The translations under genes were made by a program, and so were the position numbers. From NCBI RefSeq assembly GCF_903652925.1, contig NZ_CAHLAR010000009.1:1-64000 (forward strand): DNA of 64,000 nucleotides. The letters are read 5' to 3'. This stretch comes from Achromobacter anxifer. GTDB lineage: Bacteria; Pseudomonadota; Gammaproteobacteria; Burkholderiales; Burkholderiaceae_B. Below are positions 44,664 to 53,930 of this stretch, piece after piece. The notes beneath the pieces were generated by a model, which saw only the letters and a program-made list of their open reading frames with translations, searched no databases and was not told the DNA's origin. How positions within the stretch are numbered: the first letter of the stretch is position 1; every line of letters begins with the position of its first letter.

Positions 44664-45752
44664 ATGACCCACCGGCCCGCGCCCTCCGACTCCCCGACCT
44701 ACGACGACGTGCTGCGCGTGCGGCCCGAAGGCGGCCCCGCGCCCGCGCGCGCGGCCGCCCCCGCCAAGCCGCCGCGCATCGAGGAAGTGGCGCGGCTGGC
44801 CGGAGTTTCGCCCATCACCGTGTCACGGGCCTTGCGCCAGCCGGAAAAAGTGGCCGCCGAAAAGCGCGACCGCATCCTGCAGGTGGTGGCGCAGACCGGC
44901 TATGCCTCCAATCCGCATGCGCGGGCCCTGCGTTCCGGGCAGTCCAGCGTGGTCGCGGCCTTCGTGTCCAATATCCTCAGCCAGCAGTTCGCGCTGGCCG
45001 TGCAGGGCTGCGCCGAGGTGCTGGAGCCGCAGGGCTATCAGCTGATGGTGGGCCAGACCTCGTATTCGTACGCCAAGGAAACCAGCATGATCGCGTCGCT
45101 GCGCGCGCTGCGCCCGGCCGCGGTGTTGTTCACCGGCGTCATCGAACTCGAAGAAAACCGCCAGTCGCTGCGCGACCTGGGCATCCCCATCATGGAGACC
45201 TGGGCCTATCCGCGCGATCCCATCGACATGCTGGTCGGGTTTTCCAACTACGACGGCGGCGCCATGGCCGCGCGCCACCTGGCCGAACGCGGCTACCGGC
45301 GCGTGGCCTTCGTGGCGCGCCAGGGCGGGCGCGGCGAACTGCGCCGCCAGGGCTTCAACGCCGCGGCGGCCGAACTCGGCCTGCAAGTGGTGGCCGAGCT
45401 GGCCGTGGACAACGCGCAGACCATCGCCGATGGGCGCGCCGCGCTGAGCCGGCTGCTGGCCATGGGCCAGGCCTTCGACGCCGTGTTCTGCGCCAACGAC
45501 CTGCTGGCCGTGGGCGCGCTGTTCGAGGCGCGCGACCGCAAGCTCGCCATTCCAAAGGACATCGCCATCCTGGGTTTCGGCGACACCGACATCGCCAGCG
45601 AAATCGAGCCAGGCCTGACCACCATCGGCGTGGACAGCCGCAAGCTGGGCGCGCGCGCCGGCGAACTGCTGCTGCAACGCCTGAACGGCGGCGCTCCCGT
45701 CGCGCGCCAGGAAGTCTTTCCGCTGACGCTCAACCGGCGCGCCAGCGTCTAG
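44664..45752 (+). CDS. LacI-family transcriptional regulator
   Basis: A 362-residue repressor. The HTH and hinge helix (about 38-90) contain IEEVARLAGVSPITVSRALRQPEKV and NPHARALRSGQSS. The ligand domain (about 98-360) has VFCANDLLAVGALFEARDRKLAIPKDIAILGFGDTD. About 36 residues, rich in Pro and Ala, precede the HTH, which is longer than usual. As last gene of the operon it probably represses the operon through the palindromes at 38921-38969. Its stop lies 3 bp from the convergent hydratase stop. Confidence 0.92.
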   Translation: MTHRPAPSDSPTYDDVLRVRPEGGPAPARAAAPAKPPRIEEVARLAGVSPITVSRALRQPEKVAAEKRDRILQVVAQTGYASNPHARALRSGQSSVVAAFVSNILSQQFALAVQGCAEVLEPQGYQLMVGQTSYSYAKETSMIASLRALRPAAVLFTGVIELEENRQSLRDLGIPIMETWAYPRDPIDMLVGFSNYDGGAMAARHLAERGYRRVAFVARQGGRGELRRQGFNAAAAELGLQVVAELAVDNAQTIADGRAALSRLLAMGQAFDAVFCANDLLAVGALFEARDRKLAIPKDIAILGFGDTDIASEIEPGLTTIGVDSRKLGARAGELLLQRLNGGAPVARQEVFPLTLNRRASV

Positions 45753-45755
45753 GGC

Positions 45756-46574
45756 TCATTCGTCGAACACGATCCGCAGGCCTGGCAGCCCGATGCCATC
45801 GAGCTCGGTGCTCCAGGTCTCGCCCGCATGCACCGGAAAGGCTTTGGTCAGCGTTCCGGTCGTGACCAGCTCGCCCGCCTGGATCGCCTCTTCCTTCGGC
45901 CGTTCGGCCAGCACCGCCAGCAGATGGGCCAGCGCCGCCAGCGGACTGCCCAGCACATTGGCGCCGGTCCCGCTCTCGCGCAGGACGCCGTTGCAGGACA
46001 GGTCCACCCGGAAGCCCGCCAGCCGCTCGATCAGGTCAGGCCCCAGATCCGCCGCGTCCTTGAGCGGGCCGATGAAGAGCGCGCCGTGCAGGGCATTGTC
46101 CGCCACGGTATCCGCAGCCTGGAACTGCCAGGCGGGATAGTGCGACTGCACCAGTTCAAAACCATGCGCGATCCAGTCCACGCATTCCAGTATGCGGGCC
46201 GGATCCCGCGTTTGCGGCGGCGCTGAATGGAAGTGCAGCACGATTTCCGGCTCGATGCGCGGCTCGACATAGCGGCCCAGGCGGCAATGGACCTCGCCGG
46301 TGTCGTCGTAAACGGCGCTGTGCTCGTAGACGCGCCCCCACACCGGGAAGTCCACGCCCAGCGCCGCCCACATCGCCGGATTGGTGAAGCCGATCTTGCG
46401 GCCGACGAGCAGCGCGCCTTCGGCCAGCCGGGCCTGGTGTATGCGCGCCGCCACCTCATAGGCGGCGTCCAGATCGAAGCGCGGACGCCTGGCCGTGACC
46501 GGCGCGATGGAAGAAGCATGGTCCTGCGCCGCCTTGATTTCGCGGGCAAGCGTTGCGGGGTCGGAAGCGGGCAT
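45756..46574 (-). CDS. 2-keto-4-pentenoate hydratase family protein
   Basis: A 272-residue enzyme of the fumarylacetoacetate hydrolase superfamily, hydratase/decarboxylase branch (MhpD/HpaH-like). LVGRKIGFTNPAMWAALGVDFPVWGRVYEHS, the metal-binding EPEIVLHF and GSPLAALAHLLAVL are typical. The ATG at 46574 has AGGAG upstream. It is divergent from a LysR regulator. No other meta-cleavage genes are near, so it may act on another 2-oxo-enoic acid. Confidence 0.88.
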   Translation of the reverse strand: MPASDPATLAREIKAAQDHASSIAPVTARRPRFDLDAAYEVAARIHQARLAEGALLVGRKIGFTNPAMWAALGVDFPVWGRVYEHSAVYDDTGEVHCRLGRYVEPRIEPEIVLHFHSAPPQTRDPARILECVDWIAHGFELVQSHYPAWQFQAADTVADNALHGALFIGPLKDAADLGPDLIERLAGFRVDLSCNGVLRESGTGANVLGSPLAALAHLLAVLAERPKEEAIQAGELVTTGTLTKAFPVHAGETWSTELDGIGLPGLRIVFDE

Positions 46575-46683
46575 GTCGGCTCCTGTGCGTACTCGCAAAT
46601 GTAAAAGAAAACGCCGCCGCGCCATACCGCCGCCGTTATATGCTCCCCTTGACGTCCTATTATCAGAACAGCGGGGTAGCAGC

Positions 46684-47631
46684 ATGCACGACTTGAATGA
46701 CCTCTATTACTTCGTCCAGGTCGTCAAGAACGGCGGGTTCGCGCCGGCCGGACGGGCGCTGGACATACCCAAGTCCCGCCTCAGCCGGCGCATCGCGCTG
46801 CTGGAAGACCGGCTGGGCGTGCGGCTCATCCAGCGTTCCACGCGCAGCTTCGCCGTGACCGAACTGGGTCAGGAATACTACGAACAATGCCTGTCGATGC
46901 TGGCCGGCGCGGAGGCCGCGCAGGAAGTCATCGACCGCACCCGCGCCGAGCCGCAAGGCACCATACGCATGAGCGCCCCGCCCGCGCTGATCTATTACTT
47001 CCTGGGCGAGCTGGTGGCGCGCTTCATGGTGCGCTGCCCCAAGGTCAACGTCTACCTGAAGAGCTTCAGCCGGCCGGTGGACGTGCTGCGCGAAGGCTTC
47101 GACATCGCGGTGCGCGTGCGCTTCGGCCCCATAGAAAGCAGCGATCTGGTGATGAAACCCCTGGGCATGAGCTGCCAGTGCCTGGTGGCCAGCCCGGAGC
47201 TGGCGCGCGCGCTCCCGTTGCCGGGCGATCCCAACGCCCTGAGCCAGCTGCCCACGCTGGCCCTGGGCACGGAGCAGCGCGAATCCCATTGGCGGCTGGA
47301 CGGACCGGACGGCGCGCGCATGATCGTGCCCTTCACCCCGCGCCTGGTGACGGACGACATGCTGGCGCTGAAGCGGGCCGCGCTGAACGGCGTGGGCGTG
47401 GTCGCCCTGCCCCTGCTGATGATCCGCGACGAGCTGGACGCCGGTACCCTGGTGGACGTGGGCGCGCCCTGGCAGCCCGAGGCCGGCAGCGTCCATGCCA
47501 TCTTCCCTTCGCGCCGCGGCCTGCTGCCCGGCGTGCGGGATCTGCTGGACTTCATGAGCACGGAGTACCGCGACGTCGCCAGGCGCGAGCACGACTCCCA
47601 GGTCCGCCACAAGCTGCCCACGCTGAAGTAG
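46684..47631 (+). CDS. LysR-family transcriptional regulator
   Basis: A 315-residue regulator. The winged helix (1-62) contains FAPAGRALDIPKSRLSRRIALLEDRLGVRLIQRSTR, the pattern of the PecT/CrgA-like branch. It lies between the divergent hydratase and two downstream isochorismatase-like genes and may control either. An inverted repeat (47689-47724) upstream of those genes could be its site. Confidence 0.9.
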   Translation: MHDLNDLYYFVQVVKNGGFAPAGRALDIPKSRLSRRIALLEDRLGVRLIQRSTRSFAVTELGQEYYEQCLSMLAGAEAAQEVIDRTRAEPQGTIRMSAPPALIYYFLGELVARFMVRCPKVNVYLKSFSRPVDVLREGFDIAVRVRFGPIESSDLVMKPLGMSCQCLVASPELARALPLPGDPNALSQLPTLALGTEQRESHWRLDGPDGARMIVPFTPRLVTDDMLALKRAALNGVGVVALPLLMIRDELDAGTLVDVGAPWQPEAGSVHAIFPSRRGLLPGVRDLLDFMSTEYRDVARREHDSQVRHKLPTLK

Positions 47632-47688
47632 GCGCAGCGTCCGACGGATGGGACGCAGCAACCCATTTTCCAGGCCTACACAGCCCCC

Positions 47689-47724
47689 ATGACTTGCTCC
47701 TAGGATGACTATCCCCCAAGTCAT
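47689..47724. promoter_or_regulatory. 8-bp inverted repeat upstream of the hydrolase pair
   Basis: ATGACTTG and CAAGTCAT are perfect complements 20 bp apart, just ahead of the CAGGAG ribosome binding site. It may be a regulator site or a leader hairpin. Confidence 0.5.
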
Positions 47725-47736
47725 CAGGAGCACATC

Positions 47737-48414
<678 letters not shown>

Positions 48415-48472
48415 GCTGCACCCGGTTTTCCAGCGCGTCGCGAGGCGCGCGCCTTACCTCATGGAGTACGCA

Positions 48473-49099
48473 ATGACCAAACCCTACGTGAAACTCGACA
48501 AGACCCAGGCCGCAGTGCTGCTGGTGGACCACCAGGTGGGCCTGCTGTCCCTGGTGCGGGACTTCCAGCCCGACCAGTTCAAGAACAATGTGCTGGCGCT
48601 GGCCGACCTGGCCGAATACTTCAAGCTGCCCACCATCCTCACCACCAGCTTCGAGGACGGCCCCAACGGCCCGCTGGTGCAGGAACTGAAGGACAAATTC
48701 CCCAAGGCGCCCTACATCGCCCGCCCCGGCAACATCAACGCCTGGGACAACGAGGACTTCGTCAAGGCGGTCAAGGCCACCGGCAAGAAGCAGCTGATCA
48801 TCGCCGGCGTGGTCACGGAAGTGTGCGTGGCCTTCCCCGCGCTGTCGGCCCTGGAGGAAGGCTTCGAGGTGTTCGTGGTCACCGACGCGTCCGGCACCTT
48901 CAATGAAGTGACCCGTAACGCCGCCTGGAGCCGCATGGAACAGGCCGGCGCGCAATTGCTGAGCTGGTTCGGCGTGGCCTGCGAACTGCACCGCGACTGG
49001 CGCAATGACATCGAAGGCCTGGGCACGCTGTTCTCCAACCACATCCCCGACTACCGCAACCTGATGGCGGCTTACTCGACCGTCAAGGCCAGCAAGTAA
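48473..49099 (+). CDS. Isochorismatase-fold hydrolase, YcaC-like paralogue
   Basis: A 208-residue cysteine hydrolase with Asp19 (VLLVDHQVG) and Cys118 (TEVCVAFPA). It aligns over its length with the preceding protein (for example NAWDN, KATG-K, VFVV-DASGT), which points to a tandem duplication followed by divergence. The ATG at 48473 is favoured by GGAG at 48463-48466. A canonical terminator ends the pair. Confidence 0.9.
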   Translation: MTKPYVKLDKTQAAVLLVDHQVGLLSLVRDFQPDQFKNNVLALADLAEYFKLPTILTTSFEDGPNGPLVQELKDKFPKAPYIARPGNINAWDNEDFVKAVKATGKKQLIIAGVVTEVCVAFPALSALEEGFEVFVVTDASGTFNEVTRNAAWSRMEQAGAQLLSWFGVACELHRDWRNDIEGLGTLFSNHIPDYRNLMAAYSTVKASK

Positions 49100-49117
49100 C
49101 TGGCGGATAGTGGCTGG

Positions 49118-49136
49118 ACGGGCCGCGCCGGCCCGT
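49118..49136 (+). terminator. Small hairpin ahead of the main terminator
   Basis: ACGGGCC and GGCCCGT form a 7-bp stem with a 5-nt loop, 19 nt past the hydrolase stop. It may assist the terminator that follows. Confidence 0.4.
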
Positions 49137-49148
49137 GGCAGCTTCGAA

Positions 49149-49182
49149 GGCGGCGCGCACGATGCGCGCCGCCGTTTTATTT
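49149..49182 (+). terminator. Canonical intrinsic terminator
   Basis: GGCGGCGCGC and GCGCGCCGCC form a perfect 10-bp stem with a 5-nt loop, followed by GTTTTATTT. It ends the hydrolase operon. Its U-tract overlaps the stop codon of the convergent hydroxylase gene (49177-49179). Confidence 0.9.
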
Positions 49183-50325
49183 CTTGCGCGCGAAGGGGTA
49201 GGCCTGCTGCGCCAGGAAGGTGCCCGGCATGTCGTTGTCCAGAATGCCGTAGTTCTCGGGCAGGCGCTTGCTCACGCCGCGCACCGCCGTGCCAAAGGCG
49301 TAGTCGATGAACGAGAAGTGGGCGGCATAGTTGCGGTCGATCGCCTCGGTGTCCGAGGAATGGTGCCAATGGTGGGAGTCCGGCGTCACGATGATGTAAC
49401 GTAGCCAGCCCCAGGGCAGCCTGACGTTGGAATGGATCAGCACCGCCTGGAAGCCCACGATGATGATGTAGGCGTCCAGCACCGGCTTGGAGAAGCCCAG
49501 CGCGAACAACACGCCCAGCACCGCCACGCGGGTGATCAGCAATTCGACGATGTGCAGCCGCGAACCGGCCAGCCAGTCCAGCGTGCGGGTGCTGTGATGC
49601 ACCGCGTGGATCCGCCACAGGAACGGCACCTCGTGGTAGGCGCGATGCGCCGCGTACTGCACCAGATCCGCCACCAGCACGGCCACGAACAGCTCCGCCA
49701 GATAGGGCAAGGACTGGATGGCCTGCTGCAGGGGCTCGTAAGCCGCCCAGGAGAACAGCCGGTGCACGAAGAAGTTGATGCACAGCAGCACCGCCCCCAC
49801 CGAGAGGTGGTTGAACAGGAAGTGCTTCATGTCCACCTGCCATTCGCCGCGGAACACGGGCTGGCCCGGATACAGGGGGAACAGCTTCTCGAAAATGATG
49901 AAGACGGTGCTGGAAGCCAGCAGGTCCAGGATGAACCAGTCCAGGCCCAGGTAGGGATGGCTGCCCGTATTGGAAGTGGTCACCACCACGTTGCTGCCGC
50001 CCGCGGCCACCGCGCCGCACACCAGCACGAAGGCGGCGATGTTCAGCCAGCGCTGGCGGCCCAGCACGGTATTGGCCAGCGCGATGGTGCCCGAGATCAG
50101 CAGCGCGGTGAACAGCAGCGCGCGCATCGCGTCCACGTTGTAGAAGCTGCGCAGCTCCGGCGTGGTCAGGTAGGCGGGGAAATGGAACGCCAGGACGCCG
50201 AGGACCGCCAGGATCGCCAGGAACAGCGCGATCACGCCGCTCATCATGCCCGTACCCGGGTGGATCCTCCCGTCCTGCTTGAAAAGCTGTAAGACCTGGC
50301 GAAGGATGGACGCGCGCTGATTCAT
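49177..50325 (-). CDS. Sterol desaturase/fatty acid hydroxylase family membrane protein
   Basis: A 382-residue inner-membrane di-iron protein with about seven to eight hydrophobic segments. The histidine clusters are HRAYHEVPFLWRIHAVHHST, a lone histidine in LIHSNVRLPWG, and HHWHHS. Such enzymes hydroxylate or desaturate lipids or sterol-like rings. The ATG at 50325 is preferred; a GTG seven codons earlier (50346) is possible. Both lack a strong ribosome binding site. It stands alone. Confidence 0.88.
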   Translation of the reverse strand: MNQRASILRQVLQLFKQDGRIHPGTGMMSGVIALFLAILAVLGVLAFHFPAYLTTPELRSFYNVDAMRALLFTALLISGTIALANTVLGRQRWLNIAAFVLVCGAVAAGGSNVVVTTSNTGSHPYLGLDWFILDLLASSTVFIIFEKLFPLYPGQPVFRGEWQVDMKHFLFNHLSVGAVLLCINFFVHRLFSWAAYEPLQQAIQSLPYLAELFVAVLVADLVQYAAHRAYHEVPFLWRIHAVHHSTRTLDWLAGSRLHIVELLITRVAVLGVLFALGFSKPVLDAYIIIVGFQAVLIHSNVRLPWGWLRYIIVTPDSHHWHHSSDTEAIDRNYAAHFSFIDYAFGTAVRGVSKRLPENYGILDNDMPGTFLAQQAYPFARKK

Positions 50326-50474
50326 TTCAAATTTATGGCAGACCACGGGGAAGCGAGTTTATCGCCGGGGACGGATCTTCATGTAATAAAACGTGATCAG
50401 GCGCGACAGAATGGCGTCCCTGCTTCCCCTTTGCGCGGCATCAATTCTCGGACGGAAGGCATGCGCCCGGATGG

Positions 50475-50503
50475 TTGACAAGGGCGCGGGGTTGGCGTGT
50501 CAT
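50475..50503 (+). promoter_or_regulatory. Sigma-70 promoter of the ydcH-like gene
   Basis: TTGACA (50475-50480), a 17-bp spacer and TGTCAT (50498-50503, four of six) precede the gene, leaving a leader of about 70 nt. Confidence 0.6.
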
Positions 50504-50581
50504 GGAATCGAAAGCTTAAGGATCATCAGGTTCCCCGGTTTCCCCGCAGTGCCCATCAACCGGTTCTTTAAAGAGGCCCCT

Positions 50582-50806
50582 ATGTTCCCTGAATACCGTC
50601 ACCTCATTACCCAGCTGAAATCCGAAAACGCGCATTTCTCCGCGCTGTTCCAGCGCCACAATGACCTGGACCAGGAAATCAAGAACATGGAGGCCGGCAT
50701 CCAGCCTGCCTCGGGCAATGAGGTCGAAGTGCTCAAGAAGGAAAAGCTGCACTTGAAGGACAAGCTTTACGGCATCCTGCGCGCTGCCGACCAGGGCAGC
50801 AGCTGA
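50582..50806 (+). CDS. YdcH/DUF465 family small protein
   Basis: A 74-residue mostly helical, coiled-coil protein. MFPEYRHLITQLKSENAHFSALFQRHNDLDQEI and EVLKKEKLHLKDKLYGIL are diagnostic of DUF465 (YdcH). Function is unknown; the family is widespread in proteobacteria. AGAGG lies before the ATG. It converges on prpR. Confidence 0.9.
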   Translation: MFPEYRHLITQLKSENAHFSALFQRHNDLDQEIKNMEAGIQPASGNEVEVLKKEKLHLKDKLYGILRAADQGSS

Positions 50807-50862
50807 ACCGTTCGCCGCCACGGACTGGCGCCTGCCTCGTCTTGCGGGCGCCTGCCCTCCCC

Positions 50863-52809
50863 CTATTCCCGCAGCCGCCGCCACAGCGTGGTCGGACTGA
50901 TCCCCAGAATGGCGCAAGCCTCCTGGCGGTTGCCGTTGCAACGGGCCAGCACCGCCCGTATATGGGCTGCGTCGCGGCGCCGCGCATTGCCGGCCAGCGA
51001 CTCCGCCGCCTGCCCTTCTTGCACCGCCTGGCGCGCCAGTTCGGGCGCGACGTCGCCAACGATGCGCCGCATCTGGGCGTCGGCCATGTCCTCCGGCATC
51101 TCCGCAAGGTAGACCGCCAGGCGCTCCAGCACGTTCTCCAGCTCCCGGATATTGCCGGGCCAGGCGTATGCCATCAGCGCGTCCCGGGTGCAGGGCGACA
51201 GCGGCCGGCCCGGCAGCAGGCCCAGGTTTTCCTGGATGCGGCCATACAGCAGTTGCGCCAGCGGCCAGATGTCCTGCCCGCGCTCGCGCAGCGTGGGCAT
51301 GTCGATGCGCAGGATGTTCAGGCGGAAAAACAGGTCCTGGCGAAAATCGCCCGAGGCGACCATCGCCGCCAGATCGCGGTGCGTCGCCGCGATGATGCGC
51401 ACATTGACCGGCACGGCCTCGCTGCCGCCCACCGGCATGACCTGCCGTTCCTGCAACACCCGCAACAGGCGGATCTGCAACGCGGCGGGCATGTCGCCCA
51501 CTTCGTCCAGGAACAGCGTGCCATTGTGAGCCGACTCGAACAGTCCCGGCTTGCCGCCGCGGCGGGCGCCGCTGAACGCGCCGTCCTCGTAGCCGAACAG
51601 CTCGCTCTCCAGCAGGCTTTCCGGAAAGGCCGCGCAATTGACCGCGATGAACGGAAAGCTGTGCCTGGCGCTGGCCTGATGGATGCCCTGGGCCAGCACT
51701 TCCTTGCCCGTGCCGCTTTCGCCGCCGATCAGCACCGTGGAGTCGACGCGCGCGTAGCGGCGGCCCAGCATGCGGACTTTTTCGACCGGCGGCGCGGTCC
51801 CGAACAGATCGTCCAGCGTGTAGCGCACGGCGTGGGCGCGCATGCGGGCGCGCGTGCGCAGGCTGCGGTCGGCGCGATGGATCGCGCCCGCCTCCTGCAA
51901 GGTCAGCACTGCGCCGGACAGGCCGGCGCCCGACGCCAGCGGAATCCGGTTCACCACCACCATCTTGCCCGCCAGGCGATGGATCGACTCGGCTTCGCGC
52001 TTGCCGCTGCGCAGCACCTCGTCCAGCGACAGGGCGGGCGAAATTTCCTCCAGCCGGCGTCCGGCCATGCCCGCGGCGCTGATGCCCAGCAGGCGCTCGA
52101 CGGCGGGGTTCAGGGCCTGGATCCTGCCGGCGGCATCCACCGCGGCGACGCCCTCGTCCAGGTTGGAGAGCACCGCATTGAGGTATTCGCGCCGCCCGGA
52201 CTCGATGCGCTGCAGGCGCGTGATTTCGATGGCATCCTCGATGCAGGCGCCGATGGTCGACAGCGAGTACACCAGCACGCCGGTGAGCCCGATGCGTTCG
52301 GCGTAGTCGACGATCAGGCCGGAGCCGACGATCACCTCCACGCCCTCGTCCTTCAGCGCCTGGGCCTGGGCCAGCGCGTCGTCCGGATCGAGATAGGTCC
52401 GCACCGGGATGTCCAGGGCGAACGTGCGCAGGAAGGTGTCGAGTTCGGGATACTGGGCCGCCTGTCCCAGCAGCGCGACCCGCGGCGAAATGCGGCGGGC
52501 CGTGGACAGCGCGTTCATGACCTCGAAGCCGACGATCTTCACCTGCACCACCGGCACGCTGACGTGGCGCCGCAGATAAGCCCCATTCAGGCCCGCCGCA
52601 ACCACGGCATCGACCTGTCCGGCTCGGACCGCCTGGTTGATGGCGCTGGCGGCCGCCTCGAAGCCGGCCTCGATCAGCTTGAATTCGCCACGGCCCGCAT
52701 AGCGCGGCAGGATCTGCGCAAAGCTGCGCGAAATGCGCGCCATGCCGATGGCCCAGATGCGGGGCAGCGTGGCGGACTCCTGTTCGATCGACGGCGTGGC
52801 GGGCAGCAT
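50863..52809 (-). CDS. prpR: Sigma-54-dependent regulator, PrpR type
   Basis: A 648-residue enhancer-binding protein. The N-terminal PrpR_N sensor (about 15-180) is followed by a PAS-like segment (about 205-290), an AAA+ domain with Walker A GESGTGKE (363-370) and the sigma-54 loop as GAFSGA in place of GAFTGA, and a C-terminal Fis helix ([20 protein letters not shown]). In other bacteria PrpR senses 2-methylcitrate. The ATG at 52809 has GGAGA upstream; an in-frame ATG 13 codons earlier is possible. It is divergent from prpB, which has a sigma-54 promoter. Confidence 0.92.
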   Translation of the reverse strand: MLPATPSIEQESATLPRIWAIGMARISRSFAQILPRYAGRGEFKLIEAGFEAAASAINQAVRAGQVDAVVAAGLNGAYLRRHVSVPVVQVKIVGFEVMNALSTARRISPRVALLGQAAQYPELDTFLRTFALDIPVRTYLDPDDALAQAQALKDEGVEVIVGSGLIVDYAERIGLTGVLVYSLSTIGACIEDAIEITRLQRIESGRREYLNAVLSNLDEGVAAVDAAGRIQALNPAVERLLGISAAGMAGRRLEEISPALSLDEVLRSGKREAESIHRLAGKMVVVNRIPLASGAGLSGAVLTLQEAGAIHRADRSLRTRARMRAHAVRYTLDDLFGTAPPVEKVRMLGRRYARVDSTVLIGGESGTGKEVLAQGIHQASARHSFPFIAVNCAAFPESLLESELFGYEDGAFSGARRGGKPGLFESAHNGTLFLDEVGDMPAALQIRLLRVLQERQVMPVGGSEAVPVNVRIIAATHRDLAAMVASGDFRQDLFFRLNILRIDMPTLRERGQDIWPLAQLLYGRIQENLGLLPGRPLSPCTRDALMAYAWPGNIRELENVLERLAVYLAEMPEDMADAQMRRIVGDVAPELARQAVQEGQAAESLAGNARRRDAAHIRAVLARCNGNRQEACAILGISPTTLWRRLRE

Positions 52810-52918
52810 GGCGGATTCTCCGGGTATGGCTCCCGCATATCTCACCATTGAAATCCAGTTCGTTCAATTCTGAAATTCAAAACCCCGCCCCCGCCCGCCG
52901 CAGCGGGAGCGAGGCAGG

Positions 52919-52936
52919 CTGGTACGCATCTTGCAT
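52919..52936 (+). promoter_or_regulatory. Sigma-54 (-24/-12) promoter of prpB
   Basis: CTGGTACGCATCTTGCAT matches the sigma-54 consensus, with GG and GC separated by exactly 10 bp. The start would be near 52946, about 30 nt before the prpB ATG. Upstream, TTGAA/TTCAA repeats between about 52853 and 52880 could be PrpR sites. Confidence 0.88.
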
Positions 52937-52974
52937 GAGCAGGAACATCCCCCTACTGACGGAGCGCGTACGCC

Positions 52975-53880
52975 ATGGTCCCCACATCCCCTTCCGCCCC
53001 TGCCAGCGCCGGCGCGCGCATGCGCCTGGCCATGCAGGCCGAACGCCCGCTGCAGGTCGTCGGCGCCATCAACGCCAACCATGCGCTGCTGGCTCAGCAG
53101 GCAGGCTTTCGCGCCATCTACCTGTCCGGCGGCGGCGTGGCCGCCGGTTCGCTGGGGGTGCCCGACCTGGGCATCGTGGGCCTGGAGGACGTGCTGACCG
53201 ACGTGCGGCGCATCACCGAAGTCTGCCCGCTGCCCCTGACCGTGGACGTCGATACCGGTTTCGGCGCCTCGGCCTTCAATGTGGCGCGCACCACCCGGTC
53301 GCTGATCGCGGCCGGCGCGGCGGCCATGCAGATCGAGGACCAGGCCGGCGCCAAGCGCTGCGGCCACCGGCCGAACAAGGAAGTGGTGACGCTGCCCGAA
53401 ATGGTGGACCGCATCAAGGCCGCGGTCGACGCCCGCACCGACCCTGATTTCGTCATCATCGCGCGCACCGACGCGCTGGCCAGCGAGGGCAGGCAAAGCG
53501 CCCTGGACCGGTTGGCGGCCTGCATCGAGGCCGGCGCCGACGTGGCCTTCCCCGAGGCCGTGCACGATCTGGCGGGGTTCCGGGATTTCGCGCGCGCCCT
53601 GGCCGCGCCGATCCTGGCCAACATCACGGAATTCGGCCAGACCCCGCTGCTGACCGTCGACGAACTGGCAACGGCCGACGTGGCCATCGCGCTGTATCCG
53701 CTGTCGGCTTTCCGTGCCATGAACCGCGCCGCGCAGCGCACCTACGCCGCCATCCGCCGCGACGGCACGCAGAGCGCCATGGTGGAAGAAATGCAGACGC
53801 GGCTCGAACTCTACGAGAGCATCGGCTACTTCGCCTACGAACAAAAACTGGACGCGCTGTACGCTGGCAAGGCGGCCTGA
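52975..53880 (+). CDS. prpB: 2-methylisocitrate lyase
   Basis: A 301-residue PEP mutase/isocitrate lyase superfamily enzyme that splits 2-methylisocitrate to pyruvate and succinate. SGGGVA (near 51), the metal-binding DVDTGFG and EDQ, and the catalytic KRCGH loop with Cys129 are all present. It is the first gene of a sigma-54 operon with an aconitase and a Bug-type binding protein. prpC and prpD are not in the operon. Confidence 0.92.
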   Translation: MVPTSPSAPASAGARMRLAMQAERPLQVVGAINANHALLAQQAGFRAIYLSGGGVAAGSLGVPDLGIVGLEDVLTDVRRITEVCPLPLTVDVDTGFGASAFNVARTTRSLIAAGAAAMQIEDQAGAKRCGHRPNKEVVTLPEMVDRIKAAVDARTDPDFVIIARTDALASEGRQSALDRLAACIEAGADVAFPEAVHDLAGFRDFARALAAPILANITEFGQTPLLTVDELATADVAIALYPLSAFRAMNRAAQRTYAAIRRDGTQSAMVEEMQTRLELYESIGYFAYEQKLDALYAGKAA

Positions 53881-53930
53881 TCCGCGTCCGGCGCAAGCTG
53901 AAAAATAACGAAACTGGAGACACCGCCATC

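Noticed and set aside
50807-50862. Repeated GGCGCCTGCC between ydcH and prpR as a terminator
   Set aside because: The two copies are direct repeats; only a weak GGCGCC hairpin can form.
50863-52809. PrpR inactive because the sigma-54 loop reads GAFSGA
   Set aside because: Thr to Ser is conservative and a near-perfect sigma-54 promoter lies next to the gene.
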